Origin: Coxiellaceae bacterium
GTDB taxonomy: Bacteria; Pseudomonadota; Gammaproteobacteria; UBA9339
Reading direction: 5' to 3'
Length of the DNA stretch: 5,969 nt
NCBI GenBank assembly: GCA_003142435.1
Contig: PLMI01000086.1
Span: 1 to 5,969 of the forward strand
Shown here: piece after piece, positions 1-5,969 of the stretch
Layout of the letters: each line of letters starts with the position of its first letter
Position numbering within the stretch: the first letter of the stretch is position 1
The notes under the pieces: model-generated
Databases searched by the model: none
The model's input: the letters and a program-made list of their open reading frames with translations, nothing else
Told to the model about the DNA's origin: nothing
Translations under genes and position numbers: made by a program

Positions 1-1
1 A

Positions 2-3000
2 ACTAAAGTACTTACCATTATTGAAGCAAATTTTAGCCAAGGTTTGAGGGAAAGCTGTGATAAAATTTTGAAAGATATAGAGGATTTAAAACATGGGATT
101 GCAGAAAATAACTTCATCAAGGATTTTGCTGGAGGAGAAAAAACATATACCAAAGAATTTTTAGCGGGATTAAATAGAGAAGTAGCTAAAGTTGAGCTAG
201 CTGACGCACATTTAACACAAGCAGTTGATGAAATTTTACCAGAAGCGAAAAAGGAACTTCAACATATTGATCAAAAAGGGTTAGGTGTTTGTCTAAGGTC
301 GCATGAGCTTTTAAAAGAGTATGCTTCAGTATCTGCTGCCGAAGTTGATCCTAACAGTAAATGTAGCGCAGACTCTGTTTCCTCTGATGAACATTGTAAA
401 GAAAAGCAAACAGTTACTTTTGCTGCTAAATTAGATGCTCTTATTCCTACTGGGGATCTGGAAAGCTTAAGAGCAATTCATGATTTAGCTGCTTCAGGCA
501 AACCACTTACAACTGAAAATGTTTTTGCAATTTGCTCTCGTCTTGAATTTCTTAAGCAGCGTTCAGTTGATCCTAATTCACCACTTCGTTTATATGCCGG
601 ATTACTCGAGGCTATTTTATTGGCACAGAATACTATTGAGAAAGAAAGCAAATTTTTTGCGGGTATAGGAGATATAACCCATGACATTAATAATATCTCT
701 AATATTTTACAGCATCTTGTCATAGAAGAAGTTCCGTACGCGAGAGAAATAGGCGATTTATATAAGAATAGGCAGCCATACAATACTAATAACGTTGGGG
801 ACTTGCGATCGATGTCAAGTGCTATCAGCACTATTACGCGAAAAAAAAGGGAGGAAGTAGAAAACCGACGTAGAGAACTACTGGCGAGATTTAAGCCTCT
901 TACTGAGAGAGCAGTTAGATTAAATGAACTTTACGCTAAAGTGGTTGATCTTTGTAACCAAGCTGGAATTCGTGCTCAAGCGATCGATTATAATGTGACT
1001 TGTACCTTAGATGAAATAAATTGTGAGTTAGATAACCACACATATTTAGAGTGGACGCGTAAAGATGGGTTTTTAGAGAAAGCGGAACAAGAAATTCAAA
1101 AATTACAAAGCCTTATTAATTCTATTTGCACTAATGCTGGGGGTCTTAAAGAAAAAGCTGACAAAGCTTTAGCTGCTAAAATGGAAGAATTTAAAGAGCT
1201 TAAAGATAAAGTACAGGATGAATATCCAAGGCCTATTATAGAACAAGCGCAAGAACTATTAGCGCGAATGCGAAATGATTTTATCCCCTACAAACCTGCG
1301 GAAAGAGTAAGTTCTGTAAAGACCAGCGTTAATAGGTTATTAGAAACCGGGTTGCATCTTGATCTTAACGTAGAAGATACTAGGGGTAGAGAAGTTGTTA
1401 TGACTTGTGCTTCAGAAATGGCTAAAGTGAAAGTCGAAAGCGAGGTTTGCACTGCATTATGTAGTATTGTCCCTCAAGATTTAAGCTTGATAGAACAGCA
1501 AATGACTTCTCAAGAAAGTGCTTTAGCGGAAAGAGCGAAGCAAGTAAATGTATCATTTGATGAATTTCTGGGAGCAGATAATCCTCTGACTCTGCAAAGT
1601 GCAAAACTACTGCGAAGTACAGTCTGGTCTTTATTTTGCAAGCGAAGTACAGACAGGTCTTTAGTTGATATTCAATTACCAGGTGTTGATCAAAAAATTA
1701 CATTTTTAGTTGGTCAGAAAGTTCAAAAATCTATCCAAAGTCTAAATAATGCTAGGATTATTTTTAAAAATGATATTGAAAAGCTGTGTGCATTATTATT
1801 TCTAATATTAGATGTAATCCCACAGAGTGAAGTACCTGACTTGGTCTCCAGGAAAACATTAATAATGACGGCAAAAGACGAACTATTTCGCCTAATTGAT
1901 ACTCAGCAGGGTGATACTGAGCACGGGAGAAAAGAGTTACTTGCAAACTTTATTAATGATAAGGTCAATAAAGCATTGGATGGTCTATGTGGAAAAAGAC
2001 CAGAATCATCCGCATCTCCTGCACCAGATAAATCAAAAGCAGCTATTGAATTTAATCAAGCTATCCAAGAATTCAGTACAAAACCTATATCAGATGAAAG
2101 TGTAAAATGTTTATGTGATGCTATAAAAAAAGCACGAGAGAGCGGGATCAAAAATGTAGCTTTTTCAATTAAACAAACTCTAGTAGGAAAAGTCGCGGAA
2201 TCTACAATTGGAGAAGCAGCGCAAATAAGATTGCGAAGTGATTTAATACAGCTTTGTTCATCATGGGATCAATTATTTGACTTATTACAGAAAGATCTTT
2301 TCGAGCACAACCTTGTGCCGGAGGATCAATTAGAATCTACTGAAAGACAACTAAATGAAGCTATAACGCAAATTAGAGAAGTTGAAGGCAGATTATTTGC
2401 CAATTCTACTATCACAGAAGAGGCTATTTTGGGCTTTTATCGTGCAATTATCAAAATAGTAGATAGAGAACTTTTACTCGATATTGCAAGGTTAGAAAAT
2501 GCAGAGCTGGTGTCACATTCCAAGCGGTATCAAGAAAAGCAAGAAATAACGGCTAAAAAGCAGTTTTGTAAAGCAGTCCGGGATTTACTTAATCAATTTG
2601 CTGCAACGGCTTTGTCTGATGCGAGCATTAGAACTTTAAGAGAAGGCATTGAGAAAGCAATTGCTGATTGTGTTGACATGGTTACCGCCACTGCAAGTAA
2701 AGTAAGAATGACAATTTTTCAAAATGTATCAGAAACTATCGATGACAAGTTTAAAAGATCGTTAGAGTTTCTTTCTGTATTGCCTTCTTCTACTGATCTA
2801 TGGGACATACAAGCAGATATTCAGCGATTAAGTGACTTATGGGTGCAATTATTAAATACTATCAAGGATAGTTTCACTTTACCTAAAGATTTCAGAGAGT
2901 ATATTGATGCTGTTGAAAGAGCTATAAATGAAAATTGTATTGAATTACGCTCAAAGCAATCTATTACAAAAACTGATATTGAATCATTTGAAAAGAATAT

Positions 3001-4630
3001 TACTTCTATTATTAGTGATGTTGTAAGTATCGTTCGAGGTTATCAAGGGCAACAACACATTTCTGAGATGGAGAATCTAAAAACTATATTAAGGCGAGAG
3101 ATGCATCAGAGATTTAATTCGGTATTATTAGCCTCGGATGAACTATCGATTGATTTCAGCGGTAGAATGCATAACGCAGTTGAGTGTGAGTTAAAAGATG
3201 CTGAATCTTCGGTACAAAATAACTTAGGAAATGATGGTTCTTATATAGTGAGAATGTATCTTGGTGAAAAGGGAAAAAATATTTTCACTTTGTTAATTAG
3301 TGGCTTGAATGACCAGAATACAGCCGTTGCAAATAGAATAATTGACGATTGCCAAAAAGAAATAATGAAAATTAGAAATACTTATAAAGCTGAATACATG
3401 AAATTTATGGATTTGTTGAAGCAGGATGAGGAGAAACTTAACGGACTTCAAAATCAAGAACCTTATAAATTGAAACGTGCTTTAATTGATATACATAAAA
3501 TACATGAACAGGGGTTAGCACAACTTCGAAGTAATTATGGTCAAATGCTAATGAACAGTTTGCAAACAACTCAACGAAGTCTGATAGGGTTACGTGCTAA
3601 TATAGATAAGTCTGATTTGGTTCTTGCCCATTATGAAACTAAAATTCGAGATCAGAAAGATATAGATAGTACTGTTATTACGTGCAAAGAGTTAGAAAAA
3701 ACAAGTGCACAGATAGATATATTGCAAGGAACAGAGTTGCGTAGTAATTTTGCAGCTTTAGCATCCTCAATACAACCTTCACCTTTACAAAATGCAACTC
3801 AAGATATATCAGTGTCAGGGGAGTTATGGTACAGAGAAAATTTACCTTATGACAGATATAAGTTCTTAATTATTGAGGGTTACGATAGGGAAGGCAAGGA
3901 AATACCTCAAGAACGCGTGCTTGCTATGGCAAAAGAAAAAACAAAATTTGATATGACCAGTCCTCAAATTGGCCAAGGAGGAATGCCGCGTATAGTTTTA
4001 GTAAGAGCACAGAAATCAAGTGAACCAGGAGAAAAACACTTTGAATGGTTAGTATATGACAACTCTACTTCGAGTTTGAAACTACTGCCAACAGATTTAG
4101 TTCCCGTGTCTGAGGAAGAATATACCAGCTTACGTCATGAATTCATGCAAGAATGCTCTGCGTGGAAAGAGAGACATAATCCATGGCTACCAGTGCCACA
4201 AGATTTAGTAATAACGATAGGTTCTGAGCAAAATCATATTTATAAAGGTTTACTACAAGCCGCTGGTTGCAAGGAAATTACTTATAGTTCACTAATTGCT
4301 TTAAGAAGTAATATGTGGAGCAAAGCGGTGCCAGAGGGAGAAGCAGGCAATGATGTTGATGCTGCAGATGGAAGTTTTGCTTTGTCGATAGATGTTAGAG
4401 GTACAGCTAGAGGTACAGCAAATTTTCCTGATAATCATCTTGCTGACATGGCTTCTGCTTTTGTTCAAAATCCCCAAGAAGCAGCGGCAGCTTTGATGCG
4501 AGGACTTTCAATTCTATGCAAGCAGGCTGCTGCTGGGGCACAGCAAGAGCAGCTGTTGTTGCCAGCGCCTTCTGGAGTTGCTGATCATCAACCACCACCA
4601 TCTCCTGAAGGAGATGCAGCTCCTCGGTAA
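2..4630 (+). CDS. Giant helical/coiled-coil protein of unknown function, 5'-partial
   Basis: I do not recognise this protein. The frame is open to the left edge: 14 sense codons (TKVLTIIEANFSQG) precede the TTG at 44, which has no well-spaced ribosome binding site, so the gene is 5'-truncated and at least 1542 residues long. Residue numbers here count from that TTG. Residues 1-1240 are almost all charged and helical, with heptad-like stretches (for example about 345-400). Two related units lie near 670-840 and 841-1025, and a similar helical signature recurs near 153 and 243. About 1255-1430 is different: richer in Trp, Tyr, Gly and Pro with predicted beta strands (YKFLIIEGY, RIVLVRA, FEWLVYD), probably a globular domain. 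The tail is Ala/Gln-rich, then Pro-rich, ending EGDAAPR, and is probably disordered. No membrane segment is visible; the longest hydrophobic run (581-589) is too short. Size, architecture and tail would fit a secreted effector or a structural/tethering protein, but that is inference. A terminator-like hairpin follows the stop. Confidence 0.93.
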   Translation, partial: TKVLTIIEANFSQGLRESCDKILKDIEDLKHGIAENNFIKDFAGGEKTYTKEFLAGLNREVAKVELADAHLTQAVDEILPEAKKELQHIDQKGLGVCLRSHELLKEYASVSAAEVDPNSKCSADSVSSDEHCKEKQTVTFAAKLDALIPTGDLESLRAIHDLAASGKPLTTENVFAICSRLEFLKQRSVDPNSPLRLYAGLLEAILLAQNTIEKESKFFAGIGDITHDINNISNILQHLVIEEVPYAREIGDLYKNRQPYNTNNVGDLRSMSSAISTITRKKREEVENRRRELLARFKPLTERAVRLNELYAKVVDLCNQAGIRAQAIDYNVTCTLDEINCELDNHTYLEWTRKDGFLEKAEQEIQKLQSLINSICTNAGGLKEKADKALAAKMEEFKELKDKVQDEYPRPIIEQAQELLARMRNDFIPYKPAERVSSVKTSVNRLLETGLHLDLNVEDTRGREVVMTCASEMAKVKVESEVCTALCSIVPQDLSLIEQQMTSQESALAERAKQVNVSFDEFLGADNPLTLQSAKLLRSTVWSLFCKRSTDRSLVDIQLPGVDQKITFLVGQKVQKSIQSLNNARIIFKNDIEKLCALLFLILDVIPQSEVPDLVSRKTLIMTAKDELFRLIDTQQGDTEHGRKELLANFINDKVNKALDGLCGKRPESSASPAPDKSKAAIEFNQAIQEFSTKPISDESVKCLCDAIKKARESGIKNVAFSIKQTLVGKVAESTIGEAAQIRLRSDLIQLCSSWDQLFDLLQKDLFEHNLVPEDQLESTERQLNEAITQIREVEGRLFANSTITEEAILGFYRAIIKIVDRELLLDIARLENAELVSHSKRYQEKQEITAKKQFCKAVRDLLNQFAATALSDASIRTLREGIEKAIADCVDMVTATASKVRMTIFQNVSETIDDKFKRSLEFLSVLPSSTDLWDIQADIQRLSDLWVQLLNTIKDSFTLPKDFREYIDAVERAINENCIELRSKQSITKTDIESFEKNITSIISDVVSIVRGYQGQQHISEMENLKTILRREMHQRFNSVLLASDELSIDFSGRMHNAVECELKDAESSVQNNLGNDGSYIVRMYLGEKGKNIFTLLISGLNDQNTAVANRIIDDCQKEIMKIRNTYKAEYMKFMDLLKQDEEKLNGLQNQEPYKLKRALIDIHKIHEQGLAQLRSNYGQMLMNSLQTTQRSLIGLRANIDKSDLVLAHYETKIRDQKDIDSTVITCKELEKTSAQIDILQGTELRSNFAALASSIQPSPLQNATQDISVSGELWYRENLPYDRYKFLIIEGYDREGKEIPQERVLAMAKEKTKFDMTSPQIGQGGMPRIVLVRAQKSSEPGEKHFEWLVYDNSTSSLKLLPTDLVPVSEEEYTSLRHEFMQECSAWKERHNPWLPVPQDLVITIGSEQNHIYKGLLQAAGCKEITYSSLIALRSNMWSKAVPEGEAGNDVDAADGSFALSIDVRGTARGTANFPDNHLADMASAFVQNPQEAAAALMRGLSILCKQAAAGAQQEQLLLPAPSGVADHQPPPSPEGDAAPR
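1612..1671 (+). repeat. In-frame 30-base tandem duplication inside the giant gene
   Basis: The 22 bases at 1612-1633 recur at 1642-1663 with 20 of 22 identical (differences at the 12th and 14th positions), a period of exactly 30 bases or 10 codons. The protein shows it as RSTVWSL followed by RSTDRSL. The last 8 bases of each 30-base unit have diverged. The period keeps the frame, so the duplication lengthened the protein without breaking it. Confidence 0.75.
2051..3040 (+). repeat. Two diverged ~180-residue helical protein repeats
   Basis: By-eye alignment of residues about 670-840 (unit A) with 841-1025 (unit B) of the giant protein gives a series of shared landmarks in the same order: F670/F841 starting FNQAI and FCKAV; ISDESV (682) and LSDASI (857); AIKKA and GIEKA; W741 in WDQLF and W933 in WVQLL; LVPED and TLPKD; ERQLNE (767) and ERAINE (958); STITEEAI (788) and QSITKTDI (972). 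The offset drifts from 171 to 192 residues, as expected for old duplications with small indels. The DNA is no longer visibly similar. Each unit may itself be two half-units, because the ISDESV and ITEEAI segments resemble each other. Confidence 0.6.
4396..4419 (+). repeat. Exact 12-base tandem duplication
   Basis: TAGAGGTACAGC occurs twice head to tail, giving RGTARGTA in the protein at the junction between the C-terminal globular module and the tail. It keeps the reading frame. The exact identity suggests a recent slippage event in a probably flexible linker. Confidence 0.8.
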
Positions 4631-4631
4631 T

Positions 4632-4669
4632 GTTAAGATAAGGGCGAATTAATTTTCGCCCTTATCAAC
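4632..4669 (+). terminator. Strong hairpin after the giant gene, probable terminator
   Basis: A perfect 12-bp stem pairs 4637-4648 (GATAAGGGCGAA) with 4655-4666 (TTCGCCCTTATC) around the 6-base loop TTAATT. The stem extends by three more pairs (4632-4634 with 4667-4669) across an AA bulge. It starts one base after the TAA stop. The downstream T-tract is weak (CTTCTT), so it may be a factor-assisted terminator or 3'-end stabiliser rather than a textbook intrinsic terminator. It separates the two genes transcriptionally, at least in part. Confidence 0.75.
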
Positions 4670-4688
4670 TTCTTCCGCCAACTGATGC

Positions 4689-4717
4689 TTGACTTTACTG
4701 GTTTAAAGAAGTTCAAT
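4689..4717 (+). promoter_or_regulatory. Candidate sigma-70-type promoter for the P-loop gene
   Basis: TTGACT at 4689-4694 matches five of six bases of the -35 consensus. After a 17-base spacer, TTCAAT at 4712-4717 matches four of six bases of the -10 consensus. If real, transcription would start near 4724 and leave a 5' untranslated leader of about 160 bases containing the hairpin element and dyad listed below. A second -10-like GATAAT at 4757-4762 lacks a good -35. In AT-rich DNA such matches are common, so this is only a candidate. Confidence 0.4.
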
Positions 4718-4765
4718 AATTTATGAATAAAATTAGGTTTTGTTTTCGATGTTCAGGATAATTGT

Positions 4766-4850
4766 AGGAGTTTACTTGTACGTAAATGAGCATTGCAAGC
4801 AAGCGTGCAACGCAGTAGTAAGGCAAAAGACGAAGTTTTGAAAGAAGTCT
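4766..4850 (+). repeat. Compact hairpin-bearing intergenic element, possibly a dispersed repeat
   Basis: The stretch begins with AGGAG (4766-4770). A small stem follows, TTTAC (4771-4775) with GTAAA (4782-4786), then an imperfect dyad CATTGCA...TGCAACG. The rest is non-coding-looking but less AT-rich than its flanks and ends in AGAC...GTCT. It differs in composition from the surrounding intergenic DNA. Its style resembles short intergenic repeats found in many copies in some proteobacterial genomes; this is recalled resemblance, not a verified match, and only one copy lies in this window. It could also be part of the leader of the downstream gene. Confidence 0.35.
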
Positions 4851-4871
4851 AATTAATAAATCACATTAATT
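4851..4871. promoter_or_regulatory. AT-rich dyad just before the ribosome binding site
   Basis: AATTAAT (4851-4857) and ATTAATT (4865-4871) form a perfect 7-base inverted repeat around a 7-base spacer, two bases before the GGAG of the P-loop gene. It could be an operator for a dimeric regulator or a weak mRNA hairpin near the ribosome binding site. It is all A/T, so chance is a real alternative. Confidence 0.3.
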
Positions 4872-4873
4872 TC

Positions 4874-4877
4874 GGAG
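4874..4877 (+). promoter_or_regulatory. Ribosome binding site of the P-loop gene
   Basis: GGAG lies nine bases before the ATG at 4887, a good Shine-Dalgarno match and spacing. It fixes this ATG as the start; no competing start codon with a similar site is nearby. Confidence 0.8.
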
Positions 4878-4886
4878 ATAACTAAA

Positions 4887-5855
4887 ATGGCCAATAAAAA
4901 ACCGCTAGATATTGTTTTACTGATAGCATTACCTGCATCAGGTAAATCAGAAGTGCGTAAATATCTAGAACAAATGCCTGTAGAAAAACGAATTGCCGAT
5001 TTTCATATGGGCGAAACCGTTCAATTTGACGATTTTCCTTACGTGCACTTAATGCGCTGTATCGACCAGGAACTTGTAAAAATGGGTCAACCGCGGCTCT
5101 ACTATCATGCTGATGACAAGCCATTTTTTCGTGCAGAAGATTGGGGAACTTTAATTGAGTTGTTAAACGATGATTATAATGAGATCGTAAATAAAAAAAC
5201 CGTTAAACCATCTTCAGTTGTTGATTATTATTTGGATCGTATTGAAGCAGCCAGTCTTAAAGTTGGGTTGCCCAAACGCCTTAGCACTTTAAGTAAAGAT
5301 ACTCATGAAACTCTTAAAAAAAACCTTGAAAAAGAGTGTGCTAAGATGTTTGCTGACAAACAAAAATTATTGGCAGCAGATTTAAAGGGTAAAACCATTG
5401 TTATTGAATTTGCAAGAGGAGGCCCTGACGGCTCATCTATGCCATTAACTGATGGTTTTGGTTACCAGTATTCTTTTGCTAAATTTGCGGCTCCAATTTT
5501 GGATAAAGCTGTATTGTTATATATTTGGGTTACACCAGAGGAATCCCGTCGCAAAAATCGTGATCGAAGTGATCCAAATGACCCCGGTTCCATTTTACAT
5601 CATGGAGTACCAGAAGCTGTTATGTTTGGTGATTATGGTTGCGATGACATTGAATGGTTAGAAAAGCATTCAGAAGTTCCTGGAAGCATAACTGTTAAAG
5701 CTTACGGCAAATCATATCATCTTCCTATTTCTAAATTTGATAACCGCAAAGATAAAACTTCCTTTTTGCGTACTGATCCTAAACAGTGGAAACCAGAAGA
5801 TGTAAAAGCTATTCATGATGGGTTGAAAGCAGCACTGGATAAGTTAGCGAAATAA
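4887..5855 (+). CDS. Conserved P-loop NTPase of kinase-like type, function unknown
   Basis: The gene is complete, 322 residues, with ATG start and a good GGAG site. A beta strand (DIVLLIAL) leads into the P-loop ALPASGKS at 14-21, with K20 and S21 as the expected phosphate- and magnesium-binding residues; the first P-loop position is Ala where Gly is usual. Other conspicuous motifs are DFHMGETVQFDDFPY (38-52), a strand TIVIEF (170-175) followed by ARGGPDGSSMP, a strand AVLLYIWVT (208-216) followed by the Arg/Lys-rich EESRRKNRDR (218-227), then DPNDPGSILHHGVP (229-242) and GDYGCDD (248-254). A P-loop at the N-terminus, with a later strand followed by an arginine-rich segment, is the layout of small-molecule and nucleotide kinases, where the arginines act as a lid. 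The middle (about 100-165) is helical. There is no signal peptide or membrane helix, so it is probably cytoplasmic. The motifs look strongly constrained, and I recall related proteins annotated only as hypothetical in diverse bacteria. The substrate is unknown. P-loop assignment is firm; kinase activity is inferred. Confidence 0.93.
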   Translation: MANKKPLDIVLLIALPASGKSEVRKYLEQMPVEKRIADFHMGETVQFDDFPYVHLMRCIDQELVKMGQPRLYYHADDKPFFRAEDWGTLIELLNDDYNEIVNKKTVKPSSVVDYYLDRIEAASLKVGLPKRLSTLSKDTHETLKKNLEKECAKMFADKQKLLAADLKGKTIVIEFARGGPDGSSMPLTDGFGYQYSFAKFAAPILDKAVLLYIWVTPEESRRKNRDRSDPNDPGSILHHGVPEAVMFGDYGCDDIEWLEKHSEVPGSITVKAYGKSYHLPISKFDNRKDKTSFLRTDPKQWKPEDVKAIHDGLKAALDKLAK

Positions 5856-5922
5856 TTATTTAATCTGATTTGGTGTAAGAAATATATTGAAATATGTAAT
5901 TATTTTAGAAAAATACGGTAGC

Positions 5923-5940
5923 CGCAAGCTTTAGCTTGCG
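5923..5940. repeat. Short perfect palindrome, REP-like hairpin
   Basis: CGCAAGC (5923-5929) pairs perfectly with GCTTGCG (5934-5940) around the loop TTTA. It stands out as a GC-rich island in otherwise very AT-rich DNA, 67 bases after the P-loop gene's stop. No T-tract follows directly (the nearest T-run is at about 5959), so it is a poor intrinsic terminator and more like a REP-type extragenic palindrome or a 3'-end stabiliser. The rest of 5856-5969 shows no gene. An 8-base palindrome TTGATCAA follows at 5942-5949. Confidence 0.55.
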
Positions 5941-5969
5941 CTTGATCAACGATTGGCATTTTTGTATAT

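Noticed and set aside
491..511. AASGKPLTT in the giant protein as a possible P-loop
   Set aside because: The Lys is followed by Pro rather than Ser/Thr and no strand precedes it as in a true P-loop; it fits the helical repeat signature better.
478..831. Minus-strand open frame of 117 codons inside the giant gene
   Set aside because: It lies wholly opposite a long coherent coding frame, has no ribosome binding site or recognisable motif, and its composition is that of an antisense shadow. The same holds for the shorter minus-strand frames at 1422-1604, 1764-1946, 4407-4601 and 4882-5124.
1784..1810. Hydrophobic run LCALLFLIL as a membrane segment
   Set aside because: Only nine residues before an Asp, too short to span a membrane; more likely a buried helix.
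1896..2105. Plus-strand overlapping frames of 69 codons here and at 5452-5661
   Set aside because: Both sit inside larger, better-supported genes in another frame, with no independent start signal or motif.
4786..4818. Mini-ORF MSIASKRATQ in the intergenic element
   Set aside because: Ten codons only, spacing from AGGAG is too long, and nothing independent supports translation.
5923..5965. Palindrome plus later T-run as an intrinsic terminator of the P-loop gene
   Set aside because: The T-run starts about 18 bases after the stem instead of immediately after it, so the canonical structure is absent.

Overview
The window is AT-rich bacterial DNA from an organism I cannot name with certainty. 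A very long, helix-rich, effector-like protein in an AT-rich genome with palindromic intergenic elements suggests a host-associated or intracellular proteobacterium, perhaps of the Legionellales type. That is an impression from composition and style, not a match to a known locus.

Layout: two plus-strand genes fill almost everything. The first (2-4630) enters from the left edge already open, so its true start lies outside the window. At least 1542 residues are visible. They form a long, mostly alpha-helical rod with coiled-coil stretches and internally repeated helical units, followed by a smaller mixed strand/helix module and an Ala/Gln/Pro-rich tail. I do not recognise its family. A strong hairpin (4632-4669) follows the stop codon.

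The intergenic region (4631-4886) holds that hairpin, a candidate sigma-70-type promoter near 4689-4717, a compact hairpin-bearing element (about 4766-4850) that looks like a dispersed intergenic repeat, an AT-rich dyad (4851-4871) and a clear ribosome binding site. The second gene (4887-5855) is complete. It encodes a 322-residue P-loop protein with kinase-like architecture and several very polished motifs, and appears to be a conserved uncharacterised family. After it lie 114 bases with no gene, containing a short perfect palindrome (5923-5940).

Nothing shows that the two genes act together: a 256-base gap, a terminator-like hairpin and a separate promoter candidate argue for separate transcription. 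The first looks like a lineage-specific protein diversified by internal duplication, the second like a conserved cytoplasmic enzyme. There is no RNA gene, CRISPR array or insertion sequence that I can support.
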